This document shows, piece by piece, positions 8,502-17,483 of a stretch of DNA of 64,000 nt. Origin of the DNA: Blastopirellula marina (GTDB lineage Bacteria > Planctomycetota > Planctomycetia > Pirellulales > Pirellulaceae); assembly GCF_002967715.1 (NCBI RefSeq), contig NZ_PUIA01000042.1, positions 62,001-126,000 of the forward strand, written 5' to 3'. A model generated the notes under the pieces. That model was given only the letters and a program-made list of their open reading frames with translations, searched no databases and was not told where the DNA came from. Both the position numbers and the translations under genes were made by a program. Numbering within the stretch: position 1 is the stretch's first letter; every line of letters begins with the position of its first letter.

Positions 8502-9707
8502 ATGCTGAAGCGGCTCATGTTCCTCTTAGTCATCACGATTGTGCCGGGGTGTTTTGATTCAACCGACTTCGAGCATAGCTTGGTAATACGGGACATGGTG
8601 GATGAGGCAGGAGGAGAAATCACGCGGGCGGTCGGGATTGAGGAGAAGTATCCCAACGTGCCAGAAGCCGCGATCGTTTTGGTTGATCTCCAAGACGCCA
8701 ATATCTCTGGATTTAATTTTGGAGCACTTCGTCCACTGAAATACTTGGATAGTATCGTCCTTGAGGGAACCGACTTTAGTGACCTTCAAGTTTCGTATCT
8801 GGTTAACTGCCCCAGCTTACGTCAAATCCTACTACGGAATACGCGGATAACTGACGTTGGGGTCCATCAGCTTACTCACCTTCCCAATTTAGAAGTACTA
8901 GGACTTGCCACCTGCAATGTTACGGATGACTGCGTCGACGGTCTGTTAGTGATGAAATCGCTGAAGGAAGTGCATTTGTGGGATACCCATGTTGGTGCTG
9001 CGGGTGTGAAAAGATTGCGTGAGCGCGGAATTGAGGTCCTATGGAAAGGCCAAATTCCCAATGAAGAAGTTCGGCGAGCGCTCTCTGCTTTGAACAAGCG
9101 TGGAATTAAATCGTTATCGCAGTACTTGCCTGAAGATGACGATGACCCCACTCTCTATTTTCGTATTATGGCCGACTACCACTCTGAAATTGATGATCGT
9201 GTCTTGTCCGATCTGCAAACGTTAGAGCAGTTCGCGACCTTACTAATCACCACGGAACCCACGCCATTTTTCGTGTTGTTAAACGATTTGAGCCGGATCG
9301 AACAACTGTATATCGAGCAAGGCTTGATTGAACATAGTCATTCTGAGGTGACGGATTATTTCACAAAGAGTCATCCACGATCGCTTCGAGAGTTGAGGCT
9401 AATTCTCGATCCACTTCCGTCTGATTTGTTGGCTCGTTGGATTCGGACGGATGGGTTGACGGTACTTTATCTCGATCGCCAGGTCATTGATAAACAGGTA
9501 TGGCAGGCCATCGTGGAAGCACCCACGCTAAGGAAGATTCAGTTCGACGATTGTAAGTTTCCGCAGATCGACCAGTTTTCTTCGTCCGAACGTCCTATCA
9601 AGGTGGAAATCTTCGACTGGGAATCGGCGTTGGACGATGAGCCGTCCTGTGCTGTTAAGGTGCGTCGTCTTCTTAACGCCGGCGAAGATCCCCCTAGCGA
9701 ACCGTAG
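8502..9707 (+). CDS. Leucine-rich-repeat lipoprotein
   Basis: Starting at the ATG at 8502, which follows GAAAGAGAAT, the protein has 401 residues. It opens with a lipoprotein signal ending in VPGC (Cys at about residue 16), so it is probably anchored to a membrane. Residues about 55-170 are LRRs of the short bacterial type (for example LRQILLRNTRITDVGVHQL and LEVLGLATCNVTDDCVDGL). The second half has weaker leucine-rich repeats and no known catalytic motif. The coding sequence is visibly richer in A and T than pnp and the kinase genes on either side, which may reflect relaxed codon choice or a different origin. Function unknown. It shares the general LRR type with the four proteins at 54-62.7 kb but lacks their WYLEEL block. 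Confidence 0.75.
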   Translation: MLKRLMFLLVITIVPGCFDSTDFEHSLVIRDMVDEAGGEITRAVGIEEKYPNVPEAAIVLVDLQDANISGFNFGALRPLKYLDSIVLEGTDFSDLQVSYLVNCPSLRQILLRNTRITDVGVHQLTHLPNLEVLGLATCNVTDDCVDGLLVMKSLKEVHLWDTHVGAAGVKRLRERGIEVLWKGQIPNEEVRRALSALNKRGIKSLSQYLPEDDDDPTLYFRIMADYHSEIDDRVLSDLQTLEQFATLLITTEPTPFFVLLNDLSRIEQLYIEQGLIEHSHSEVTDYFTKSHPRSLRELRLILDPLPSDLLARWIRTDGLTVLYLDRQVIDKQVWQAIVEAPTLRKIQFDDCKFPQIDQFSSSERPIKVEIFDWESALDDEPSCAVKVRRLLNAGEDPPSEP

Positions 9708-9775
9708 GCTGCATCGCGTTAGAATAAAATGTTTCCGTCAATCCTCCGTATGCCTTGCTGTTTGGGCAATCACGT

Positions 9776-10537
9776 ATGACCCAAGATTCCTCTGCCCCTG
9801 GTCCTTCTGAAAAGTCGCGTGATCAGTACCTGGTTGACCAGTACAACGAGATCGCTCGGCTGGCCGGGTCCCTTGCGCACGAGATCAAGACGCCGCTCTC
9901 GGTCATTCGGATGAACATGGAACTGCTGGCCGAGGATCTCGACGATCCGCAAACGCCTCAGCAGCGGCGGGCCAAGCAGAAGATTGATACCGTCCAGGAG
10001 CAGTGCGAGCGGCTGCAGGGACTGCTTAATGACTTTCTGCGTTTTGCCCGGATCCGGGATCTCAATCTGCTGCCAGGCAACTTGAACGAGCAGATCGAGC
10101 GGGTACTCACCTTCGTCGAGCCCCAGGCCGACCGGCAGGGGGTCGAGATCATTCGCTACCTCGATTCCGAACTGCCCAGTATCGATCTGGATGCCGAACT
10201 GCTTTATTCGGCCCTGTTGAATCTGGTAGTCAACGCGATTCAGGCCATGCCGGATGGGGGCTCGCTGATGGTACAAACCCGCGAATTCCGCAATGGAGTC
10301 CTGCTGCGGCTGGTCGATACCGGCTGCGGTATGAGCGACACGACGGCCCTGCGGATGTTCGATCCGTTCTATTCGACCAAGGAGGGGGGCTCGGGGCTTG
10401 GGCTGCCGCTGGCCAAGAAGATTATCGAAGCCCATCACGCGACCATCGACGTGCAGAGCGAACTGGGGCGAGGGACGCAATTTACGCTGGAATTCCCCCT
10501 GCCCAAGCGAATTGGACGAAAGAAGCAATCGTCGTAA
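9776..10537 (+). CDS. Soluble sensor histidine kinase (NtrB/PhoR type)
   Basis: The first unit of a two-component pair. The 253 residues from ATG 9776 hold a dimerisation/phosphoacceptor helix with the H-box LAGSLAHEIKTPLSVIRMNM, then an ATPase domain with the N-box NLVVNAIQAMPDGG, the G1 box VDTGCGMSD and FYSTKEGGSGLGLPLAKKI. No membrane segment or PAS/GAF sensor precedes the H-box; only about 35 residues do. The kinase is therefore cytoplasmic and must sense through a partner or through that short N-terminus. An in-frame TTG at 9755 is a weaker alternative start. The partner regulator begins 51 bases downstream. Confidence 0.92.
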   Translation: MTQDSSAPGPSEKSRDQYLVDQYNEIARLAGSLAHEIKTPLSVIRMNMELLAEDLDDPQTPQQRRAKQKIDTVQEQCERLQGLLNDFLRFARIRDLNLLPGNLNEQIERVLTFVEPQADRQGVEIIRYLDSELPSIDLDAELLYSALLNLVVNAIQAMPDGGSLMVQTREFRNGVLLRLVDTGCGMSDTTALRMFDPFYSTKEGGSGLGLPLAKKIIEAHHATIDVQSELGRGTQFTLEFPLPKRIGRKKQSS

Positions 10538-10588
10538 ACGTGGCATCGGTTCTAGAGGATTATTCCTAACTTCGGTAGGATATTCACC

Positions 10589-12037
10589 ATGACCACTGCG
10601 CCACAAAACGAGACTTCTACCGATCCGCTCGACGTCCAGCCGGACCAGTTCCGGGTGTTGGTCGTCGACAATGACAAGGCCCACGCCATGACCATGGCCG
10701 AGAGCCTGGAACGGATTGGGTTTGTCTGCACGGTGGCAACTAGCGGGCCCGAGGGGGCCGAGAAGATCCTGGCCGAACCGTTCGAGATTGTCGTGACCGA
10801 CCTGGTCATGAACGATATCGACGGCATGGGCATCTTGCAGCTCACCAAAGAGAACCGGCCCAACTGCGAAGTGATTGTCGTCACCGGGCACGCTACCGTT
10901 TCGACCGCGGTCGAGGCGATGCAGAACGAGGCGCTCAACTTTCTGGAAAAACCTCTGACGCCGGATAAGCTTCGCGCGGCAGCGCTTAAAGCGGCTCAGA
11001 CGATTCAGCTCAAACGGCAGAACTCGGAATTGATGCGGCGGCTGGACGAAAAGTTCGGCTTCGAAGGGCTCATCTATTGCAGCAACAAGATGCGGCAGGT
11101 TGTGCAGCGACTTCAGCGAATCGCTCCGACCGATGCCAGCGTGCTGATCCTTGGCGAGACCGGTACCGGCAAGGAAGTTGTCGCCCAGGCCATCCATCAG
11201 AACAGTCCGCGGAAGAAGAAGCCATTCGTTCCGCTAAACTGCGCCGAGTTGAGCGAGCACCTGTTGGAAAGCGAACTGTTCGGTCACGCCAAAGGGGCTT
11301 ACACCGACGCTGCCAGTGAACGCATTGGCCGGCTTGAATATGCCAATGGCGGAACGCTGTTCCTCGACGAAATTGGCGACATGCCCATGGCTACGCAGGT
11401 CAAGCTGCTGCGTGTGCTAGAGTCGGGCGAAATTACCCGCGTGGGCGAGAACAAGCCGATCCGTATTAATGTACGGCTACTTTCGGCGACCAACGCCGAC
11501 TTGGAAACGGCCATCGCGGCCGGGACGTTCCGTTCCGATCTTTACCATCGGCTGCGGATTGTCACGGTGCAGTTGCCACCTTTGCGTGACCGCCCTGATG
11601 ACATCCTGCCGCTGTTCGATCACTTTCTGAAGGTCTTCTCGAAGAAGCACGACAAGAAGGTACGCGGGATCGATCGAACCGTGTTTCAGCGCTGCTTAGA
11701 CTACGACTGGCCAGGCAACGTTCGGCAACTGCGGAATTTCGCCGAGAGCATGGTCGTGCTCGACCTGGACGGCACGATCGGGCTCGATGACCTTCCGCCG
11801 GAGTTGATCCAGGAAGGGGACGACCTGGTCCCGCCGATCGATCCCAAGCCAGCCGTTTCCAGCAATGGTGAAATGCCTGGTATGGTTGGCCAGCCGATCA
11901 GCGAAGTCGAGAAGTGGTTGATTGGCGAAACGCTTAAAGCGACTGATGGTAATCGCGAAGAAGCGGCCAAGATGTTAGGGATTGGTGAGAGAACCCTCTA
12001 TCGCAAAATCAAAGAATACGGATTACGCGGCGACTGA
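10589..12037 (+). CDS. Sigma-54-dependent response regulator (NtrC family)
   Basis: A 482-residue regulator whose likely partner is the adjacent kinase. The receiver domain (about 20-140) has the phosphoacceptor D71 in VVTDLVMND and the conserved K121. The AAA+ domain (about 160-400) has Walker A GETGTGKE at 189-196 and Walker B GGTLFLDEIG at about 254-263. A Fis-type helix-turn-helix ends the protein (NREEAAKMLGIGERTLYRKI). The loop that contacts sigma-54, normally GAFTGA, reads GAYTDA here (about 236-241). Tyr for Phe is a mild change and Asp for Gly a less usual one, so sigma-54 dependence is likely but not certain. Target genes are unknown. mutL begins 35 bases after its stop. Confidence 0.93.
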   Translation: MTTAPQNETSTDPLDVQPDQFRVLVVDNDKAHAMTMAESLERIGFVCTVATSGPEGAEKILAEPFEIVVTDLVMNDIDGMGILQLTKENRPNCEVIVVTGHATVSTAVEAMQNEALNFLEKPLTPDKLRAAALKAAQTIQLKRQNSELMRRLDEKFGFEGLIYCSNKMRQVVQRLQRIAPTDASVLILGETGTGKEVVAQAIHQNSPRKKKPFVPLNCAELSEHLLESELFGHAKGAYTDAASERIGRLEYANGGTLFLDEIGDMPMATQVKLLRVLESGEITRVGENKPIRINVRLLSATNADLETAIAAGTFRSDLYHRLRIVTVQLPPLRDRPDDILPLFDHFLKVFSKKHDKKVRGIDRTVFQRCLDYDWPGNVRQLRNFAESMVVLDLDGTIGLDDLPPELIQEGDDLVPPIDPKPAVSSNGEMPGMVGQPISEVEKWLIGETLKATDGNREEAAKMLGIGERTLYRKIKEYGLRGD

Positions 12038-12072
12038 TCACGTCTGGCCGAATCGAAGGGAGTTGGCAGCGG

Positions 12073-13986
12073 ATGCCGAAGATTCAACAACTTTCAGCAA
12101 GTGTCGTCAACAAGATCGCAGCAGGCGAAGTGATCGAGCGCCCAGCGAGCGCCGTCAAGGAATTGATGGAGAACTCGCTCGACGCCGGTGCCACGCGAAT
12201 TGACGTCACGATCGAGCATGGCGGCACGGAACTGATCCGCATTGCCGACAACGGCTGTGGTATCGCGCCCGAGGATATGGCGCTGACGATCGCTTCGCAT
12301 GCCACCAGCAAAATTGGCAACGCCGACGATCTGTTTCACGTCCGCACACTCGGCTTTCGCGGGGAAGCGCTCGCGTCGATCTCGGAAGTTAGCCATTTCC
12401 TGCTGCGTAGCCGCACCCATGATTCCGACTGCGGCAGCGAGATGCTCGTGCATGGGGGTAACGTACAGGAAGCCCAGCCGTGCGGATGCCCGCCGGGGAC
12501 GATCATCGAGATCCGCAACCTGTTCTACAACACGCCGGTTCGCAAGAAGTTTCTGAAGACAACGCAGACCGAGTTCGGCCATATCAGCGAATCATTCACT
12601 CGGATGGCGTTGGCCTATCCGCACGTTCACTTCACGCTCAAGCATGGTACGCGGCTGGTTCATGACCTGCCGCCATGCCAAGACCTTCGCGAGCGGATTC
12701 GCGTTTTCTTTGGCGAAGAGATCGCCGACCAATTGATTGAGGTCGAAAGCGAGAACGACCAGGTCACGCTGCTTGGTTACGTGGGGAATCCTCGCTTTAG
12801 CCGCAGCAACAATCGGATGCAGTACCTGTTCTTGAACGGACGCTTCATCAAGGATCGCGCGCTGCAGCATGCCCTGGGGGAAGCATACCGCGGACTATTG
12901 CTGCACGGGCGATTTCCGATTTCGTTTCTGCGGATGACGATGCCGCCAGAGATGGTGGACGTGAACGTCCATCCGACGAAGCTGGAAGTTCGTTTTCAGG
13001 ATAGCGGACGCATCTATAGCCAACTGCTGGGAACCCTACGGACAAAGTTTCTGAGCTCGAACCTGGACGCGACGTATCGTCCTTCCGCAGAAGATGCGAG
13101 CAACGGCCACGGCGATTCCCCTTCAGCTGAAGCACTCCGGGAAGAGCTGGTTGCCTGGGCGAAGGGAGCCGTCGACAACGGGAGCACCAGCTCGAGTGAA
13201 CGTCGGCAGACCGACTTCGATCTCGACTTCCGTTCCCCCAATCGTTCGCCACTTCAGCTCAATCCGATCGATCGCTCGGCTGTCGGGGCTGGCAGCTTGC
13301 CGCTGCCGCCGATCCCCAGCGGAATCACGCCGGCGCATCTTCGTGATCAAGAGGACGTCGAAGAAGAAGCACTTGAGCCAATGCCGGCCGCCACGCTTGG
13401 AGGCGGGGTGGGCTCGCAGCAGCGGGCCATTCAGCTTCATAACCGTTATCTGATCGCCGAGACCGACGAAGGCATGGCGGTAATCGATCAGCATGCCTTG
13501 CACGAGCGGATTCTTTACGAAGAGCTGCGTGAAAAGGCCTTGGCACGGCGGCTTGAGGTACAGCGAATGTTGGTCCCCGAAACGTTGAACCTCTCGGCCC
13601 AGGAGTTTGCCGCCGTCGATGCCGCGACCGAAACCCTGAAGCAGGTCGGGATCGAGGTTGAGGCATTCGGGGGAGATACGATCCTCATTCGCAGCTATCC
13701 GGCCATCCTCGGTCGTCGCAAACCGGCGGAAATCGTGCGGGAAGTGGTCGATCAGCTACTGACCGAGGGGAAGAATCTCGAAAAAAGAGATCTTCTGGAC
13801 GAGCTGCTTCACATGATGTCGTGCAAGGCCGCCATAAAGGCCGGAGATCGCCTCTCCAGCGAGGAAATCGACGCATTGCTCGAATTGCGGCATTTATGCC
13901 AGGACGCCCATCATTGCCCGCACGGCCGTCCGACCGCGTTAGTCTTTACCAAAGAGGAACTCGACCGGAGATTCCAACGCACGTAA
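12073..13986 (+). CDS. mutL: DNA mismatch repair protein MutL
   Basis: The 637 residues start MPKIQQLSASVVNKIAAGEV, the standard GHKL ATPase opening of MutL. ATP-site motifs follow: LMENSLDAGATRIDV, DNGCGI, TSKI and LGFRGEALASI. After a variable linker (about 330-440) comes the C-terminal dimerisation domain with D472-QHALHERILYE, which fits the DQHA-x2-E-x4-E endonuclease motif, and later CPHGRPT. This MutL should therefore nick DNA itself, as in bacteria without MutH. MutL links MutS, bound at a mismatch, to downstream excision. No mutS gene is in the window. The gene follows the response regulator closely and may share its transcript. Confidence 0.97.
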   Translation: MPKIQQLSASVVNKIAAGEVIERPASAVKELMENSLDAGATRIDVTIEHGGTELIRIADNGCGIAPEDMALTIASHATSKIGNADDLFHVRTLGFRGEALASISEVSHFLLRSRTHDSDCGSEMLVHGGNVQEAQPCGCPPGTIIEIRNLFYNTPVRKKFLKTTQTEFGHISESFTRMALAYPHVHFTLKHGTRLVHDLPPCQDLRERIRVFFGEEIADQLIEVESENDQVTLLGYVGNPRFSRSNNRMQYLFLNGRFIKDRALQHALGEAYRGLLLHGRFPISFLRMTMPPEMVDVNVHPTKLEVRFQDSGRIYSQLLGTLRTKFLSSNLDATYRPSAEDASNGHGDSPSAEALREELVAWAKGAVDNGSTSSSERRQTDFDLDFRSPNRSPLQLNPIDRSAVGAGSLPLPPIPSGITPAHLRDQEDVEEEALEPMPAATLGGGVGSQQRAIQLHNRYLIAETDEGMAVIDQHALHERILYEELREKALARRLEVQRMLVPETLNLSAQEFAAVDAATETLKQVGIEVEAFGGDTILIRSYPAILGRRKPAEIVREVVDQLLTEGKNLEKRDLLDELLHMMSCKAAIKAGDRLSSEEIDALLELRHLCQDAHHCPHGRPTALVFTKEELDRRFQRT

Positions 13987-14078
13987 AATAGTAAGTTTAC
14001 CCTGGCTAGGGCAGTGTGCCCCCGTCATGCCTTTTCCCGTCGTACCCCATCGAGGTCTTACGACTTCGAGATAGATTC

Positions 14079-15569
14079 ATGATCTGCGTCAGCATCGGCC
14101 GTGGCCGACATAAACACATCATTGCCGAACACAAGCACCTGGTCGAACAGGGAGCTCAGTTGTGCGAGTTGCGTCTCGACTACATCAACGGGACGATTAA
14201 ACTCAAACGCCTGCTCGAAAATCGGCCCAGCCCCGTGGTAATCACGTATCGTCGAGAACGTGACGGTGGACGCTATGCAGGGGACGAACAAGAACGCCAG
14301 ATGGTCCTACGCACGGCGATTGCTGAACAGGTCGACTACATCGACTTGGAAGAGGACATTGCGGCCTCGATTCCACGCTATGGGAAAACGAAACGGATCA
14401 TCAGCTACCACAACTTCCGCGAGACGCCGGCCGACCTGGAAGGTTTGCATCGGCGCATGCAGAAGCTCGATCCCGATATCATCAAGATCGCCACCATGGC
14501 GAACTCGCCGCAAGACAACGTCCGGATCTTAGAACTAGCCCGTGGTAGTGAAATCCCCACGATCGGTCTCTGCATGGGCGATATGGGAATGCCTTCGCGT
14601 ATTCTCGGCGGGCGTTTTGGCTGTCCGTTTACCTACGCCACCAGTTCCAACGAACGAACCCTGGCACCGGGTCAGATCGGTTTTCGCCAGATGGTCGATC
14701 TCTACCGGTACGAAGAGATCACCGACGATACCGAGTTATACGGCGTGGTGGCCGATCCGATTGGTCATAGCTTGAGCCCTCATTTACACAACGCGGCATT
14801 TAGCGAGCAGGGAATGAATCGCCGATATTTGCCGTTTCGCGTGCCGCGCGAACACCTGAGTGTGTTCTTGGGCGAAGTGTGCCCGCAACTGGGTGTCAAA
14901 GGTTTAAGCATTACGATTCCGCACAAGGAAGCCGCGATCAAGTTTGTCAAACGACCTGACGCCGCGGTCACGGGAGTCGGGGCGACCAACACGATCATCT
15001 TCGATGACGAAGGGCCGTCAGGATTCAACACCGATTGCGATTCGGCGATGGAAAGCCTCGACACGATGCTTCTCCCTGAACAGCAAGGTGGATCGCTGGA
15101 AGGGGTTAAGGTATTGGTCCTGGGGAGTGGCGGTGTGGCTCGCGGCATTGTGTGGTCTTTGATCCAGCGAAAAGCGTCGGTAACCATTTCCAGTCGCACG
15201 CTGGAGAACGCGGAAGAACTGGCCCAGCATTTCAAGTGCCGGCACATTCACTGGGAAGACCGCGGTTCGGTACAACCCGACGTACTGATCAACGGTACGC
15301 CGGTTGGTATGCATCCTAACGTCAATGAAACACCGTTCGAGAAGCGTTGGATCAAGCCGAGCATGGTCGTGTTTGACACGGTCTACAATCCCGAGCAAAC
15401 GTTGCTGATCAAAGAAGCCAAGGCAGTGGGGGCACGCGTGGTGACCGGGGTCGAGATGTTCGTTCGTCAGGCGGCCTTGCAGTTCAAGCTCTTTACCGGT
15501 GTCGAGACTTCGCGCGAGCTGATGCGAAGTACCCTCAAGCGGTTGACCGGTGCGGTCAGAACAGGTTAG
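14079..15569 (+). CDS. aroDE: Bifunctional 3-dehydroquinate dehydratase / shikimate dehydrogenase
   Basis: The protein fuses two successive shikimate-pathway enzymes, an arrangement best known from plants and also found in planctomycetes and chlamydiae. From ATG 14079 it has 496 residues. The N-terminal half is a type I dehydroquinase: CELRLDYI, catalytic H111 in SYHNF and the Schiff-base lysine K136 in DIIKIATMANSPQD. The C-terminal half is shikimate dehydrogenase: GVVADPIGHSLSPHLHNAAF, catalytic K283 in ITIPHKEA, D319 in GFNTDCD, and a Rossmann GSGGVARG. The ATG at 14016 would add 21 residues that do not resemble the family, so I prefer 14079. aroK follows after 14 bases. Confidence 0.94.
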   Translation: MICVSIGRGRHKHIIAEHKHLVEQGAQLCELRLDYINGTIKLKRLLENRPSPVVITYRRERDGGRYAGDEQERQMVLRTAIAEQVDYIDLEEDIAASIPRYGKTKRIISYHNFRETPADLEGLHRRMQKLDPDIIKIATMANSPQDNVRILELARGSEIPTIGLCMGDMGMPSRILGGRFGCPFTYATSSNERTLAPGQIGFRQMVDLYRYEEITDDTELYGVVADPIGHSLSPHLHNAAFSEQGMNRRYLPFRVPREHLSVFLGEVCPQLGVKGLSITIPHKEAAIKFVKRPDAAVTGVGATNTIIFDDEGPSGFNTDCDSAMESLDTMLLPEQQGGSLEGVKVLVLGSGGVARGIVWSLIQRKASVTISSRTLENAEELAQHFKCRHIHWEDRGSVQPDVLINGTPVGMHPNVNETPFEKRWIKPSMVVFDTVYNPEQTLLIKEAKAVGARVVTGVEMFVRQAALQFKLFTGVETSRELMRSTLKRLTGAVRTG

Positions 15570-15583
15570 TTGGTCGCAGCGAA

Positions 15584-16120
15584 ATGAATCTGGCACTCAT
15601 CGGGTATCGCGGAACCGGCAAATCACACGTCGCCAGGCTGCTGGCGCATCAGCTGAAGTGGCCGCTGGTTGATGCCGATATTTACGTCGAGAAGCAAGCC
15701 GGTAAATCGATCGCCGAGATCTTTGCCGCGGCCGGCGAGTCAGGCTTTCGTGATCTCGAAACACAAGCCCTGATCGAACTGACCGAACAGTCAGGCCAGA
15801 TCTTGTCCTTGGGGGGCGGTGTTATCCTGCGGGAAGAGAATCGCCAGCGGATCGCCGACACTTGCTATACCGTTTGGCTGACCGCTTCACCAAAGGAAAT
15901 TGCCCGGCGACTATCTGGCGATGCATCGACCCAAGCTCGTCGTCCTAGTTTGACCGGTAAATCGACACTGGAAGAAATCGAAGAAGTCTTGACGAAGCGT
16001 ATTCCGCTTTACCGGCAATGTGCTGACCTGACGATCGATACCCAACGCAAGTCGCCTAAAGAGGTGTCTCGTGCGATCTTGGACCAACTCCCGTTGCCTT
16101 TAGCGAAGAAAGAACAGTAA
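15584..16120 (+). CDS. aroK: Shikimate kinase
   Basis: A 178-residue enzyme that phosphorylates shikimate at the 3-position, the step after AroE. The P-loop GYRGTGKS is at residues 7-14. The shikimate-binding region includes DADIYVEKQAGKSIAEIF, then GESGFRDLE and the LSLGGGVILREENR block. Length and motif order are typical. It directly follows aroDE, so the two genes encode three enzymatic activities of one pathway from a single likely operon. The next gene starts 1 base after its stop, suggesting translational coupling. Confidence 0.95.
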   Translation: MNLALIGYRGTGKSHVARLLAHQLKWPLVDADIYVEKQAGKSIAEIFAAAGESGFRDLETQALIELTEQSGQILSLGGGVILREENRQRIADTCYTVWLTASPKEIARRLSGDASTQARRPSLTGKSTLEEIEEVLTKRIPLYRQCADLTIDTQRKSPKEVSRAILDQLPLPLAKKEQ

Positions 16121-16121
16121 C

Positions 16122-17420
16122 GTGGCCTGGTGGGAGAATCTTGTCGCACTGTGGATTGGAATTCCGCTCAATGTGCGATTGGTAATACTGTTTGTGTTCG
16201 GTGCGATCGTGGCCGGGCAACTCAACCGGGCCATCTATCGCTGGACGTGGGTTCCCAAGAATTATGATCCGTGGAGTAAGCCTCATCCGGATGTCCCGCC
16301 GCGGAACCTTTTCGATAAGGTGCCAATCTTTGGCTGGCTTGGGTTGTCGCGGGAAAGCAAGGTTCACGGCACCGTGCATTGGTTGCAGCCGCTGCTGATT
16401 GAGCTGGGCTGCGGATTCTTCTTTGCCTGGTATTACCACTGGGTGATCTCCGGCAAACTCGTTCCCATCACGGTAAATGTTCCGCTGGGGGAAGCGGCGC
16501 TGCATGCGATCTACGTGCAGCACATCGTATTGATCTCGTTTATGGTGATTGCCACCTTTGTCGACTTTGATTCGCGAACGATCCCCGACTACGTCACTGT
16601 TCCAGGCTTTCTGGTCGCGTTGATCTTCTGTTCGCTCGTTCCTTTTGTGGGACTGCCGATGCCAGATGGTCCGCCCTTTTTTGGGTTGTCGCAGCCTGGC
16701 GCGAAGTTGGATGCGATTCCGCTACATGCAGCGGCGCTCAGTAAGTGGCCGGAAACTTGGAATGGAAGTTCCGCACTCGCGGTCGGTCTGGTGCTGGCGT
16801 TTGGTTGGTGGTTTGCCCTATGTCCGAAATTGATTTGGATTCGGGGCGGAACGACCAAGTTCTTCCGCTACCTGGTGGCCAGCTTCATTCGTTATTCGCT
16901 GAACTGGTTCTACCTCGGGATGCTGGTACTGCTGATTGCATTCGTCTCGGCTGCCTGGCTGTGGGGTGGTGAAGCGGTTTGGCAATCAGTCTTCAGTGCC
17001 CTGCTCGGAATGGCCTTCGCCGGATTGTTGATCTGGCTGGTCCGCTTCTTTGCCAGCCTGGCGATGGGGCAAGAAGCGATGGGCTTTGGCGACGTTACGC
17101 TCATGTGCATGATCGGCGCGTATATCGGCTGGCAGCCGGTGATGGTGATCTTCTTCATGGCACCGTTCATCGCCTGCGTGTTTGCGATCGTGAACTACTT
17201 GCTGACTGGCGATGCGTATCTCGCTTACGGACCCTACCTGTGCATCGGCACGCTCCTCACGATGATTTTCTGGGGCGGGCTGTGGCAGCAGTATGGGCCA
17301 CTGTTGGGACTGGGACCTTGGCTGCCGGCCTTGTTCCTGGCGTTGCCGGTAGTGCTGGGGGGCATGCTGACGGCGTGGGTTTGGATCAAGTTCACGTTCA
17401 TCTATCCGGATAAAGCATAG
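16122..17420 (+). CDS. Prepilin-peptidase-like (A24 family) membrane protein
   Basis: A 432-residue multi-pass protein starting with GTG one base after the aroK stop. It has the two aspartates of A24 prepilin peptidases: one in TFVDFDSRTIPDYVTVPGFL (D148 or D150 region) and one in the GFGD motif at 321-324 (MGFGDVTLM). The N-terminal part resembles the beginning of type IV prepilin peptidases (NRAIYRW, VPIFGWLGL), but the four cysteines of the usual zinc-binding methylation domain are missing. A large insert lies between the two aspartates. It probably cleaves type IV pilin-like or type II secretion leader peptides. Planctomycetes have many proteins with such leaders. Co-transcription with aroK may be accidental. 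Confidence 0.8.
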   Translation: MAWWENLVALWIGIPLNVRLVILFVFGAIVAGQLNRAIYRWTWVPKNYDPWSKPHPDVPPRNLFDKVPIFGWLGLSRESKVHGTVHWLQPLLIELGCGFFFAWYYHWVISGKLVPITVNVPLGEAALHAIYVQHIVLISFMVIATFVDFDSRTIPDYVTVPGFLVALIFCSLVPFVGLPMPDGPPFFGLSQPGAKLDAIPLHAAALSKWPETWNGSSALAVGLVLAFGWWFALCPKLIWIRGGTTKFFRYLVASFIRYSLNWFYLGMLVLLIAFVSAAWLWGGEAVWQSVFSALLGMAFAGLLIWLVRFFASLAMGQEAMGFGDVTLMCMIGAYIGWQPVMVIFFMAPFIACVFAIVNYLLTGDAYLAYGPYLCIGTLLTMIFWGGLWQQYGPLLGLGPWLPALFLALPVVLGGMLTAWVWIKFTFIYPDKA

Positions 17421-17483
17421 TCCGCAGAATCGTTACAGGCGGACCGTTAACGGTGAGCTATCCTTGCTGCAAGGACCCCACCC

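Noticed and set aside
12848-13252. Short minus-strand frames within mutL
   Set aside because: They lie wholly inside a clear coding sequence and lack any support.
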